Made by a program: the position numbers and the translations under genes
Assembly (NCBI RefSeq): GCF_020667895.1
Contig: NZ_JAFMPS010000005.1
Location: 1-64,000 of the forward strand
Reading direction: 5' to 3'
DNA: 64,000 nt
From: Alcanivorax sp. 1008
GTDB lineage: Bacteria; Pseudomonadota; Gammaproteobacteria; Pseudomonadales; Alcanivoracaceae
The notes under the pieces: model-generated
Databases searched by the model: none
What the model saw: only the letters and a program-made list of their open reading frames with translations
Told to the model about the DNA's origin: nothing
Shown: positions 52,228 through 61,724 of the stretch, in pieces
Position numbering within the stretch: position 1 is the stretch's first letter
How the letters are laid out: each line of letters begins with the position of its first letter

Positions 52228-53658
52228 ATGTCTGAGAAAGAAAATCCCCTGCTGCCCGCCCATCTGGCTACCGCAGATGTGATCCCGCTGATTATTCCGC
52301 TGACAGTGTCCTCCGGCGGCCAAGTGTTGAGCGCGCTCACCGGTGCGCCCGTAGCGGTGGGCAAGAGAGGCATGCTTGAGGATTTCGAAGGACTGCTGCC
52401 CACCAATGCCTGCATGTTGACCGCTGAAATCGGCACGCTGGTATTGGTGCCGCGGTCGAAGATCCTTGATGCCGAAGATCACACCAAATCAGGCACCAGC
52501 AAGCTGGCGGAAGGCTCCTTCCAGATCAAGGCGTCCGAGGGGACGATTATCGCTACCGCCCGGCCGCTGGCGGAGCTGTTTGCCGACCTGATGATGCAGG
52601 GTTACACCGACACCATTACCATCCCCAAGGCCGAAAAGGTCATTACCATGGGCGATTCGCCGGTGTATAGCGTGCCGGCGGCCATCCGAACAGACAATGG
52701 CGGACCGCACAGCATCAGTATCGAGTGCGCAGCCGTTGGGAAGGCGCTGGTCGACCTTGAGGCGCTGGCTGAAGGCGCTGGCGCGGCTATCGGCGGCGTG
52801 CCGGCGCAAGTCAAAGGAGCCGGGCACATCAAGGTTGGAGCCCAGTGCTCGCTGACCGTGATCCCCACCGATAATGAGCGTGCACAGGTAGATCTGCAGG
52901 AGTCTGCCCAGGTAGAAGGCTCCGCCCTCATGGTGTCATCCAAGGACAAGGGCGTTGTCCGCGGCACCGACGTGTCCTGCTTCGGCGCCGACGGCGTCAG
53001 CGTTACCGCTACTGAGCAATGCCGCGTCATCCATGGTCGCGACGGGGTGGTCGATGCCGATGTGCCTGGCGCAGTGGTGTCAGGCCTGAGTGGCACTCAC
53101 ACGCTTGGTGCTGGCGCTGTCTCCACGCTGGTATCTGGCGAGCAGGTTGCCGGGTCCGAGTCTGTGCAGGTGATCGAGCAGGGAACCCAGAAGGGCGGCC
53201 AGCATGCCGTCCAAATCGGCAAACGTGGTGTCGTCGTGCAGGAGGCCAGCCATTACGCGGTGCAGGACGCCGGTGATCAGGCTCGCCAGACTGCCGGGCA
53301 TTTCGCAGTAATGCGGGCCGGCAACCAGGCCGTCCAACGAGCCGGGGATGACTGCCACTTGGTGGCCATGGAGTTTGCCAAGCAGACCGCCGGCAATCGG
53401 GCGACTCTGATGGCAGGCCAGGGGTCCACTCAAACCGCCGGGGATGACTGCATCTGCACCCAGCGAGGCCCTGGTGGCACCGTAACGCTCGGCAACCGGT
53501 CAGTGTTTTCCCTGCGTGGGGATGACGGCCAGCTGCTGTACACCCTTACCGCAGGGGGCGACTTCGAGGTGGGGGTTGCCATGGCTGTCACCTCATCAGG
53601 CCTGGTGCCCGCCCATGAGGCCGGGGAAAGCCCTGTGTTGGTGGAAGGCCAGATTTAG
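52228..53658 (+). CDS. Ice-nucleation-like repeat (beta-solenoid) protein heading the 52-63 kb operon
   Basis: The 476-aa protein is preceded by TTAGGAG. The N-terminal 130 residues are globular. From about 160 on, short alternating V/G/A-rich strands dominate. Residues about 346-416 contain 16-residue repeats with AGDQARQTAG, AGNQAVQRAG, TAGNRATLM and AGQGSTQTAG, very like the AGYGSTQTAG repeats of bacterial ice-nucleation proteins and similar repeats in phage-encoded proteins. A beta-helix is expected. No signal peptide is present. The function may be structural or surface binding rather than ice nucleation, since the repeat block is short. Confidence 0.7.
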   Translation: MSEKENPLLPAHLATADVIPLIIPLTVSSGGQVLSALTGAPVAVGKRGMLEDFEGLLPTNACMLTAEIGTLVLVPRSKILDAEDHTKSGTSKLAEGSFQIKASEGTIIATARPLAELFADLMMQGYTDTITIPKAEKVITMGDSPVYSVPAAIRTDNGGPHSISIECAAVGKALVDLEALAEGAGAAIGGVPAQVKGAGHIKVGAQCSLTVIPTDNERAQVDLQESAQVEGSALMVSSKDKGVVRGTDVSCFGADGVSVTATEQCRVIHGRDGVVDADVPGAVVSGLSGTHTLGAGAVSTLVSGEQVAGSESVQVIEQGTQKGGQHAVQIGKRGVVVQEASHYAVQDAGDQARQTAGHFAVMRAGNQAVQRAGDDCHLVAMEFAKQTAGNRATLMAGQGSTQTAGDDCICTQRGPGGTVTLGNRSVFSLRGDDGQLLYTLTAGGDFEVGVAMAVTSSGLVPAHEAGESPVLVEGQI

Positions 53659-53660
53659 CC

Positions 53661-54821
53661 ATGGCCGGCAATGGCCGGAGTCCTGTTGAGCAGATCAAGG
53701 CGCTGCAATCAGAGGGCACCAATCCGACGTTAGCGTTTATTGATTCGCCGGTAATGGGCGACGATATCCACGTCAATCTGGATCTTTTTCATAATGAGAC
53801 AGTCAGGCTCGGTTTGCGTGGCAACCAATGGGTGCCGCGCATGCCTGAAAGCGTCCTCATGTCCAATGAGTTCTTCCTGATTCTGCAGATCGACCCGGCC
53901 AAGATTCCTGGGTTCGAAGGAGATATAAACAACGCAGTCCCGCCCGCTCTATATCTTGACCGCCGCTCGGAGGAGATCAAGTTAAAGGCACGAGACTGGG
54001 TCTATGGTGCTTATTTTGAGAATGTCGAACTCGCGATCACAGCAGCAGCAGTGCGATTGTTAGGTGGGGACAGGTCCACCCAGCTTGCGAAGGCTGTATT
54101 GCACGGGGAAGACAGGATTTCTATTGATGTTTCTGATCGGCTACGGCAGCAAGTCAGGTACTTGAACTCTGCGCTGGCACCGGTCAGGGCAAAATGGCTG
54201 GCGGATCGTGTTCAACAGTGGATGGATGCTGGCGGACAGGATGTTCATCCTACGGTCGACGTAAAGGCGGCAGAGTGGAAGACAGGCAGCGAATACGTGT
54301 TAAACACCTGCGTTGGGGCGGTGCCGGTCATCGCGCGAACGCATGACGCAATAAAGTGCTGCTACGACAGCGCGTCAAGGATTGAGTGGCACAAGAAGCC
54401 ATCACAACCGTTCTTTGACATTGATGTCCCCATGACGGTTGCCGAGGTTGGCCATGTTGATGGAGGTCATCAGTATCTTGTGGGCGCCTCCACTGTTACT
54501 GGCGAAGACGCGCAGCGACTGATAATCGGGCGCCACGCAGAAATTCTCTGGGACGAGCTCAGGTCACTGCTCGATGGCACCTATCAGTTAGCGCCATACC
54601 TCGCTGAGGGGAGGGACCAGCTAATTAAGGGGGTACATAACCGGGTTCAGCGGTGTATAGCCATGATCAGGACTGGGCTGATGGCAAATGGCACTGCCCG
54701 AGAATACACCATCCCTGAAAATGAGCGCCGAGGCTTGCCTGACGTTGAATCCTGGCTGACTGCTGCTGCTGAACAAATCCGTGATCAGGCAAAGCCGATG
54801 CCGGCAGGGGGCTGTCTGTGA
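53661..54821 (+). CDS. Unknown 386-aa protein, operon member 1
   Basis: A soluble protein with an apparent beta-alpha-beta-alpha plan: an N-terminal beta part, a helical part ending PVRAKWLADRVQQWMDAG near residue 180, a second beta part (GSEYVLNTCVGAVPVIARTH), and a helical end. The next gene has a similar helical segment (NALVAKWLRQQVVDWAVDVASG). It begins two bases after the repeat protein and overlaps the next gene by four (GTGA). No family was recognised. Confidence 0.65.
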   Translation: MAGNGRSPVEQIKALQSEGTNPTLAFIDSPVMGDDIHVNLDLFHNETVRLGLRGNQWVPRMPESVLMSNEFFLILQIDPAKIPGFEGDINNAVPPALYLDRRSEEIKLKARDWVYGAYFENVELAITAAAVRLLGGDRSTQLAKAVLHGEDRISIDVSDRLRQQVRYLNSALAPVRAKWLADRVQQWMDAGGQDVHPTVDVKAAEWKTGSEYVLNTCVGAVPVIARTHDAIKCCYDSASRIEWHKKPSQPFFDIDVPMTVAEVGHVDGGHQYLVGASTVTGEDAQRLIIGRHAEILWDELRSLLDGTYQLAPYLAEGRDQLIKGVHNRVQRCIAMIRTGLMANGTAREYTIPENERRGLPDVESWLTAAAEQIRDQAKPMPAGGCL

Positions 54822-56032
54822 CGGATATCGAGCTGACAGCCATGCAAATTCGGGATCTGGTTGTGCATCGCGACAAAATCGCCTCGGCAATTTTTTTCGA
54901 GCCAGAACCGCCGGATAAATGGCTCCCGAAATATTCCTTCGAACATACCAAGAAGTTGTCTCCGATAGTCCTGTATAGGCGCCATACAGAGGTTCAGCCA
55001 TCTGCACTTGTTGATGTCCTGGGTAGTTGCGAAGCGGGATGCATTGGTGTGTTTGATATCCAGAAGGTGCTTCCCGAGCGAACCGGCATGAAAGGGCCGG
55101 TCTACATCTACATCGAAAAGCCGTTTCGCTCGACATTTAGACCCGGCGAAAGATCTTCTTCAATGACATGGGTGTTGGCCCGTAACACTCGTGAAATTAC
55201 TGATGCCGTTTCAGAGCGTCTGAAATTTTCGACAAGCAGAATGGCGCAGCCGCTCGACCGCCTGCTGTGGGGAACGAATGAAATTTTCGACCCTGCCGGA
55301 ATGGAGGCGGGAGAGGCTATGTCGACGAAGTTACTCGCCTCGCTCGATTATCACAAAAACATGCGAAATGCGCTGGTCGCCAAGTGGCTGCGCCAACAGG
55401 TTGTGGATTGGGCTGTGGATGTCGCCTCTGGCAGGCCAGGTTCCAATCATGCTCATCTTTTTTCGAGGATTGATTCAAGGGGTGGCTATCCCGCCGAATC
55501 AGTTCGGCAGACGTTATTTGGTCCGGTTGTCTTTTCACATGCGGGAAGCGAGATCACCTCGGGCGATCGGTCAGCCGTAGCCATTAAGATTGATCTGGCA
55601 AAGGGTGATGTGGGAGCCATCTATCGGGTTGCCATGACCAAAACTCTCGATGAGAGGTCATGCAAAAGCCCGTTCCGGAATGAAGCCTCCTATGCAGAGC
55701 TGTCCAGTCCATGGGATGCCATTGATCTATACAGTGATGCCTGCGCGAGAGTGGCGTGGCAGGAATGGAAAGCATTCCTTGACCTCACAATGCTGGCGAT
55801 CAGCATCGAGAACGCATTCGGCCGAGCGTCTCTTCCACGCTCCCCATTGAGAAAAGTAATAGACGCCGCCAACTCAATGCTTCTGAGGCTTGGGCTTGGA
55901 GAGGGAGATTTGATTCAGGCAAGCCAAGTCCAGGCGATATTCGATGCGTCGAAGCGAGTCCCTATTGACGATCTTCCTGGGCGTAGGCCAGCCGAGCAGG
56001 ATATGAAAAATGACCCGGTGGTGGCGCCATGA
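54818..56032 (+). CDS. Unknown 404-aa protein, operon member 2 (GTG start)
   Basis: The GTG overlapping the previous stop decides the start. The layout is similar to member 1: beta region, helical segment with KWLRQQVVDWAVD near residue 190, second beta region (DLAKGDVGAIYRVAMTK), and a helical end (LTMLAISIENAF). No catalytic motif was seen. The gene overlaps the next by four bases. Confidence 0.65.
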   Translation: MTDIELTAMQIRDLVVHRDKIASAIFFEPEPPDKWLPKYSFEHTKKLSPIVLYRRHTEVQPSALVDVLGSCEAGCIGVFDIQKVLPERTGMKGPVYIYIEKPFRSTFRPGERSSSMTWVLARNTREITDAVSERLKFSTSRMAQPLDRLLWGTNEIFDPAGMEAGEAMSTKLLASLDYHKNMRNALVAKWLRQQVVDWAVDVASGRPGSNHAHLFSRIDSRGGYPAESVRQTLFGPVVFSHAGSEITSGDRSAVAIKIDLAKGDVGAIYRVAMTKTLDERSCKSPFRNEASYAELSSPWDAIDLYSDACARVAWQEWKAFLDLTMLAISIENAFGRASLPRSPLRKVIDAANSMLLRLGLGEGDLIQASQVQAIFDASKRVPIDDLPGRRPAEQDMKNDPVVAP

Positions 56033-57162
56033 GCAGCTTTATGGAGTCCACTGGCGTTGATCTTGATGCCCCGGCGGGTGAGATTCGGTGGGCGGGGCTC
56101 ACCTGGCGTACTTTCAAAAGCGGCATCATGGAGAGCCAGCCCGTATCTGAGCTGGAAGGCGTGCAGCAGTTTCCCCGGGTGTTTCGTCGCACCGGGCCAG
56201 ACCGGTATCACGCAGCGTGGCTAGACCCCTCTCTTGGCCGAGAGAGAGTGATGTACGTGTATATGGCCGCTGGGAGATGGGTGGCCTTCCCTCAGGATGA
56301 GGACAAAATGGATTTCGAGCAGCACGCCATCTGTCACGCTGAGCCACTTCTAAGGCGAGAGGGCTTTCAATATCTTCAGGACACCCTTCGGGCGATCCGG
56401 AACTACTACATTGGCCACGAATACTACGAGTCCATGGCGGAAGCGGAAACCAGATCGGAGATCGCCTGGATTTACAACGAGAACCGTTTTCACAGAACGT
56501 TGATGGATGCGGTTTTGCAGGCTATAGATGATGCCCTGTACTCCAGGGATGCGCGCGCCAGATACCAGAATCTGCCTGCAATGATCCCGGGGCAGACACA
56601 TCGCGATACATGCCTTGAGAGCCCATGGCAATCAGATGAGCTGGTACAGATACCCATCGGAGCGCAATCATGGACTGCACCGGCTTATATCGTCGATATG
56701 GGGTTCAAACTACCCTCCTCGCCGGACAAAAAATCGCTTGGCGCGATTACGCTCAGCCCTAAAACGGCAAGCATTGAAATTCAGTCGTTTCATCCAGATT
56801 CTGAATGCGTAGCGATTAGCGTGTGTCCTCTGAATATCGAAGACACAGAGCGGCTCATCCCCGCGATGACGGCAAGGGCGATGTCTTCGCTGGTCGGAAT
56901 GCTGGCGGATCAGACGGACACATTGCGGGCGTATGGTGAGGCCATGGCGGGTGTGATTCGACAGGTATATGGCCAGGAAAAAACATCCATCTATCAGTGG
57001 TGGATCGAAGAGCAGATTGCCGCCACAAGAAAAAGTGCTGCGGACCGGCTGGCGGACCTGTCTGTAGAGCTCGGCATTCCCTGGCAAGCCAAGCTGCTCG
57101 GCGCGGCGACGATGCCAGAGCGCGATATGGGGGATGATTATCATGTCAATCCTGTGCCATGA
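56029..57162 (+). CDS. Unknown 377-aa protein, operon member 3
   Basis: A soluble mixed alpha/beta protein. The N terminus (IRWAGLTWRTFKSG) is followed by a beta region with RVMYVYMAAGRWVAF, then helices (TLMDAVLQAIDDALYSRDA). A second beta part (SWTAPAYIVDMGFKL) and a helical C terminus follow. It has the same block order as members 1 and 2 but little identity. No family was recognised. Confidence 0.65.
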   Translation: MSSFMESTGVDLDAPAGEIRWAGLTWRTFKSGIMESQPVSELEGVQQFPRVFRRTGPDRYHAAWLDPSLGRERVMYVYMAAGRWVAFPQDEDKMDFEQHAICHAEPLLRREGFQYLQDTLRAIRNYYIGHEYYESMAEAETRSEIAWIYNENRFHRTLMDAVLQAIDDALYSRDARARYQNLPAMIPGQTHRDTCLESPWQSDELVQIPIGAQSWTAPAYIVDMGFKLPSSPDKKSLGAITLSPKTASIEIQSFHPDSECVAISVCPLNIEDTERLIPAMTARAMSSLVGMLADQTDTLRAYGEAMAGVIRQVYGQEKTSIYQWWIEEQIAATRKSAADRLADLSVELGIPWQAKLLGAATMPERDMGDDYHVNPVP

Positions 57163-58225
57163 GGCTCAGTCCGCTGAGGCCATATCCAGGCGGGCCGGCC
57201 TTCAATTACTGCTAACCAGAACCGGGCTGCTGGACAAACCTTTCGAGGAGATGCGAAAGATCTGCCCGAGCATGAAGGTTGCCTTCTCGAATCCAGGCAT
57301 GAAGGTGGCGGTGGTACAGACGCAAGAACTGGCGGCCAAGCTAGAACCCCCTGTTGTCGTTGCTGCGCAAGAAATCTGGATTGGGTATTTGCAAAGGGAA
57401 GGGGTCGAGGCGTCAGCCATTGGAACAGTGTTTATAGCGTCCTCTCAAAATGAACTCGGTGTCGTACTGAAAAACGTTGTCACAGGGACTCGTAACAACT
57501 ATGAAGTCGGCGCCATTATGGGGGCCAATGCGCGCAGGCGTGCTGCGCTTTATCTCTTCGAAAACAAGGCCGCCATGGCGGATTCTTATCAAAGAGATTC
57601 GATCATGCTGGGCGCCTCTCGTGCGGTTGTCGAGGCTATTGAGGGATGGCATTCCGGGGCGGGTTCCAGGCTTGACGCAATGGTTTCAGAGGCGGTGTCC
57701 AGAAAGGCGGCCCAGTGGGATGTGCCTTATCCAACTCTGTTCGGATGTGTCCATGCGAAGCAGGTAATGAGGGAGGGCGAATGCCGGCAGGGTATGCCGG
57801 CCAAGGATTTGAGGGCAAAAATAACCAGAAATGAAGCAGACACGCTCTGGGTGTGCGATATCAAGGCTCCGGCCACCAATGGAGCGCCTGGCTGGCAAAC
57901 GGAGATGGTGCATGTTGCGGACCATCGTGCTGCCTTGGAAGTCAAAGCGACCGGGCAGGCCATGGCGCTGTGGCTGGATATTCGGATCGGATTTGAGATG
58001 TTTCATTGGGTTGCCGAGGCTATCGGGCCTGATGACATTCGCAGTGGAGCGCTTGTGATGGCAGGGATTACTGCCGGCATTCGTGGTGCCGCGGCGCTTT
58101 CAGGTCGCGCAATGTCAGTATGGGACGCCAGTGGCATTGCTATGGAAATTACGAAACGTAATCGGGACAAGTCTAACGCCGAGAGAAGTGAAGAGGACAA
58201 TCACAGTGCCAGCAGCAAGCCATAA
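57143..58225 (+). CDS. Unknown 360-aa protein, operon member 4, paralogue of member 5
   Basis: The ATG at 57143 has GGGGGA eight bases upstream and is preferred to the one at 57134. It shares clear identity with the next gene: CPSMKVAFSNPGMKV versus CSSMNVAFSNPGMKV near residue 45, and RAALEVKATGQAMALWLDIRIGFEM versus a matching stretch near 270. The glycine- and alanine-rich helix IRSGALVMAGITAGIRGAAAL could be mildly hydrophobic but is not a typical membrane segment. Function unknown. Confidence 0.68.
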   Translation: MSILCHEAQSAEAISRRAGLQLLLTRTGLLDKPFEEMRKICPSMKVAFSNPGMKVAVVQTQELAAKLEPPVVVAAQEIWIGYLQREGVEASAIGTVFIASSQNELGVVLKNVVTGTRNNYEVGAIMGANARRRAALYLFENKAAMADSYQRDSIMLGASRAVVEAIEGWHSGAGSRLDAMVSEAVSRKAAQWDVPYPTLFGCVHAKQVMREGECRQGMPAKDLRAKITRNEADTLWVCDIKAPATNGAPGWQTEMVHVADHRAALEVKATGQAMALWLDIRIGFEMFHWVAEAIGPDDIRSGALVMAGITAGIRGAAALSGRAMSVWDASGIAMEITKRNRDKSNAERSEEDNHSASSKP

Positions 58226-59279
58226 GCAAGGACCATCGGAGGCCGCCTCCAGGCAGGAGGAGACCCAGGCGCTTTTGCGCGCTGCCGGGCTGGATGGAGC
58301 CCCTTTCGCGTTGCTGGAAAAAAAATGCTCATCGATGAATGTCGCGTTTTCCAACCCAGGAATGAAGGTGGTGGCCATCGATAAAGGCGAGTTGGAGGCC
58401 AAGGCGCGACGTCGATCCTCTGCCGGAGGAGGCGAGGTATGGTTCGCCTACATGGGCAACAGAGTAGACCCTGGCTCGGCATCTGAGAAGATGAGTAGCA
58501 GCCTCAGCAGGCAAGACATGGCCCTCAGAATCCATGACCTTTTGATTAAAGACACGATCGCCGCGGATGCCGGCAAGAAAATCGGCAATGCCGCCAAAAA
58601 GCGCCGCAGTCTTGCGCTGACCGAAGGTCGGGCCACTCTCGCGGAGAGCTACATGCGAGATTCGTTTAATGCGGCCGCCGGGCGGGCTGTCATGGAATCT
58701 GTCAGGGCGTGGTGGCAGGGCGGCATGCCAAGGCTGGATGAGCTGACGGCAAGATTGGAAAATGATGATGCGCATGACGACTGTTATCCCGGTTTGTTCG
58801 GCGATGTTCCGTTTGAGAGATCGTTTCGTTCGAGCAACAGTTTTCCAGAGCCTCCGGAATTTATTTTCGGGAGCGAGCCAACGTGGTCGACAGAGGATAA
58901 TGAGGCGTGGGTCAAAGTTATGACCCCTGATGCTGAGGGACTAGGCGGATGGCAGAGCGTAAGCGTGGTGACCAACGATCTCAGGTCCGCGCTTGAGATT
59001 GATGCAATGTCAAAGGCGATTAACCTTTGGGCACGCATTCGCGTAGGGTTCGAGATGGTTCGATGGGTGGCTCAGACAATCGGCTACACAGACCCGCGCA
59101 GCGCCAAACTGGTTTCCGCGGCCATAAAGGATGCCGTCCTGGGCGCCGCCGCCATAACGGGCGCGTCGATGTCGAAGCGGATGGCCTCAGAAATTAGCGC
59201 AGATATTGTCAGCCAGCATTGGCAGCAATCGGCCCGGAGTGACGACGAGAACATTGCTTCTGCAGGAGTGATGCCATGA
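58206..59279 (+). CDS. Unknown 357-aa protein, operon member 5 (GTG start), paralogue of member 4
   Basis: GTG at 58206 with GAGG nine to ten bases upstream is the likely start; the frame is open earlier only inside the previous gene. It matches member 4 in both halves (VAFSNPGMKVVAI; LRSALEIDAMSKAINLWARI; IRVGFEMVRWVAQTIG). The two probably arose by tandem duplication. No catalytic motif was seen. Confidence 0.68.
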   Translation: MPAASHKQGPSEAASRQEETQALLRAAGLDGAPFALLEKKCSSMNVAFSNPGMKVVAIDKGELEAKARRRSSAGGGEVWFAYMGNRVDPGSASEKMSSSLSRQDMALRIHDLLIKDTIAADAGKKIGNAAKKRRSLALTEGRATLAESYMRDSFNAAAGRAVMESVRAWWQGGMPRLDELTARLENDDAHDDCYPGLFGDVPFERSFRSSNSFPEPPEFIFGSEPTWSTEDNEAWVKVMTPDAEGLGGWQSVSVVTNDLRSALEIDAMSKAINLWARIRVGFEMVRWVAQTIGYTDPRSAKLVSAAIKDAVLGAAAITGASMSKRMASEISADIVSQHWQQSARSDDENIASAGVMP

Positions 59280-60400
59280 GCTGGGCGGATATCAAAACAC
59301 CGGCAAATCCGGATTGGCCGACTAGGATTATGGTGGGCGAGTGCGAGTGGGAGCATCGATACAACGGCACCTACATTGCCAGATCGAAAGAAGATATGTT
59401 CCAGCCGCCGGATCTTTTCCCTCTCAAGGGAGGAGGGTTCTACGCTGCAGTGCTGAAAAGTACCGATGGGGCCAAGCAAGCTATGAAGGTCAGCCGGATG
59501 AGCGATGGCATCTGGGTGGCGCAGCCGCTAGTCAAAGATGGCACGTTTGATAAAGATTTAGCAGAAAATATCATCGGCATGAAAACGATGAGGATTCAGG
59601 AGGTCTTTCAGGAGATATATGCCGGGACTCGGTATGCCAGGCAAAACCTGAATCGACTCGACACGCGCGAAGGCATCAGGCTGGTTGCTGCGACAAAATT
59701 AATCGCCCTAGATGTCACGGAACAGCTTGCCAGGTATGGCCTGCAGATGATGACCGAGCCAGCCTCAGCCAAAGCCGAACAAGGCGTGGTTATTCGGCAT
59801 ATATACGGCGGCACCGTCACCCAAAGCGCCCTGGACAATGAGCTCTGCGAGGTGGTGCATCTGGGCAGGAGCATACCCTGCCGGGTGGACACAGGGCTCA
59901 CATACGCGGAAAACAGACTGGCCTTGCTTGGCCGTCGTCGGTATCTGGTAGAGATCAGGGATGGCGTGGTGATAACGAAGGCCACCGCAATCGGCTCTGC
60001 CGTTGAAAAATTTCGCGCAGTGAATCCGGCGGACGTGGGGTCATTGTTTCTGGCTATCTTCTCATCGAGCATTGCCGCTGTGATTGATGAACTTGCTACT
60101 CAAGATCAGGATCTCAAGAGCTTTTATGCAGCAGTCGCCTGGCTGCAGGAACAGGGAGTAGATCTTGATCTGGCGCTCATCGCACTGGAAGAGGCCCGTG
60201 ACAGCTGGAACAGGCGAGTGGCGGAGGATGTGTATAACCACACAGTGAACATAGCCTTCAACCTGGGCCTGTCGGACCGAACTGACGAGATCGAGCCCCT
60301 TCCGGTATTCGCACCGCTGCGAGCAATGGCCGGCATTGATGCGACAGTGTCGCAGCCAGAGTCGTCGGCCCTGCCAGGGGGTGGGAATGTCGCGCCATAA
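59276..60400 (+). CDS. Unknown 374-aa protein, operon member 6
   Basis: It starts in an ATGA overlap. The N-terminal beta region contains GGGFYAAVLKSTDGAKQAMKV, then helices, then a second beta region (RRRYLVEIRDGVVITKATAIG) and a helical end with LFLAIFSSSIAAVIDELA. The block order is as in the other members. No family was recognised. It overlaps the next gene by 14 bases. Confidence 0.65.
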   Translation: MSWADIKTPANPDWPTRIMVGECEWEHRYNGTYIARSKEDMFQPPDLFPLKGGGFYAAVLKSTDGAKQAMKVSRMSDGIWVAQPLVKDGTFDKDLAENIIGMKTMRIQEVFQEIYAGTRYARQNLNRLDTREGIRLVAATKLIALDVTEQLARYGLQMMTEPASAKAEQGVVIRHIYGGTVTQSALDNELCEVVHLGRSIPCRVDTGLTYAENRLALLGRRRYLVEIRDGVVITKATAIGSAVEKFRAVNPADVGSLFLAIFSSSIAAVIDELATQDQDLKSFYAAVAWLQEQGVDLDLALIALEEARDSWNRRVAEDVYNHTVNIAFNLGLSDRTDEIEPLPVFAPLRAMAGIDATVSQPESSALPGGGNVAP

Positions 60401-61688
60401 CAGTGCTGAGCTGCGGTCTGCTCTCGACACGATGGCAGAGCTGAGGTCTGTTCTCGACGCGATGGGCGAGAGAGTTTTTGAAACGGGCGCCGTCCGCCTT
60501 GAGGATCGAGATGGGGGGCGGGTGTGGATGCTTGAGTGGGATGACAGACCGCGCGCCCTGATGTCTCGCAATGTCATGGTCTATCACGATGCTGGGTCCT
60601 CCACCGCTCAAGGGCTATCACTCCGTGGCGTTCGCTCCACCGATAGGAACCGGTGGGTGGTGCTGGAATCAGACGGGCACGCCGATCAGTTTGAGATGGT
60701 CATATTCGACAGCCTCGAGGCGGCTGCCGGCTATTATGCCCGGTGCCTGCTGGAGGTCGAGGTTGAGCCGCTCATGCCGCGACCTTACTGGAATCAGATA
60801 TTGGATGAAGCCCCGATCGCGCTAATCCCACGGGACACCCCGGTGCTGGCGGAGATGATTTTGACTGGAATTTACGAGACGGTGCAGATCCAGAGCCTGC
60901 TCGCTAGTCGGCTTCGAAAAAACGTTGATTGGCTCGGTGCCGCGATCGGCGCCGGGCACATGAAGGATTACGTTTCGATAGCGGGAGAGAGCGGTGTCAA
61001 AGGCACGCCGGTGTTCGGCCGGGAGCTTGCTGCGTTGGAGGAATGTTGCGAATTGTTCGATGGGACCGGTATCCGCAAGCTGCTTTGGCATGGTGGTGTG
61101 ATCGACTGCAAAGTTTGCGAAACCAGCATGATTGACCAGGCTCAGGAGTTTTTTAGGATGGACCTACCTGAGGGGCGCCCACTTCGTGGCCCTGGGTCAT
61201 TCAAGTTATGGGTCGCCGGCGCGGAGTTGGAGATATATCAGCGAACTGTGCCGGGCGGAGTGCTTTCGTCTGCGTGCCGCAGCACCAACGAACTCGGCGA
61301 GTTCGATAGCCGCACCATGAACCTCGTGGCGAGTGCTGATCAGAATACCGGGCTGCTGAGGTGCCTCCAGTCCTTCCCCGTTTCTGTTCTCGAACAGTAC
61401 GAGAAGAGCCTGCAGTCCATGGCCTTCGGCATCAGCCGCGCCGATCAGGGTGGGCCTGTTGGCTCGGTGATGGCGGCTGCGATAGAAGATCAAACCCGTC
61501 GGGCGGTAGACATCATATTGACCGGCAACACTGAAGATATGCGCACAGAAATGCGCGCTGCGCTGGGCTCGCTGGATGCAACATGCCCGGGCTGGCGGAG
61601 CCGGCTGAAAGAAGCCGTTAATCTGGCATTTCATGTAGAGGTATCGCCGGCGCCTGAGTGGACGCAACACCAGGATATGGTACAGTGA
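60387..61688 (+). CDS. Unknown 433-aa protein, operon member 7
   Basis: The start at 60387 (MSRHNSAELRSALD) is preferred to an earlier in-frame ATG deep inside member 6. A short internal duplication is visible at the N terminus (ELRSALDTMAELRSVLDAMG). Two beta regions (GGRVWMLEWDDRPRALMS; RNRWVVLESDGHADQFEMVIF) lie close together, followed by a helical part, a cysteine-containing middle (DCKVCETS) and a helical C terminus. Function unknown. Confidence 0.65.
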   Translation: MSRHNSAELRSALDTMAELRSVLDAMGERVFETGAVRLEDRDGGRVWMLEWDDRPRALMSRNVMVYHDAGSSTAQGLSLRGVRSTDRNRWVVLESDGHADQFEMVIFDSLEAAAGYYARCLLEVEVEPLMPRPYWNQILDEAPIALIPRDTPVLAEMILTGIYETVQIQSLLASRLRKNVDWLGAAIGAGHMKDYVSIAGESGVKGTPVFGRELAALEECCELFDGTGIRKLLWHGGVIDCKVCETSMIDQAQEFFRMDLPEGRPLRGPGSFKLWVAGAELEIYQRTVPGGVLSSACRSTNELGEFDSRTMNLVASADQNTGLLRCLQSFPVSVLEQYEKSLQSMAFGISRADQGGPVGSVMAAAIEDQTRRAVDIILTGNTEDMRTEMRAALGSLDATCPGWRSRLKEAVNLAFHVEVSPAPEWTQHQDMVQ

Positions 61689-61724
61689 TTCACATAACCG
61701 ATAGTCGGAACCTTAGGAAGATTC

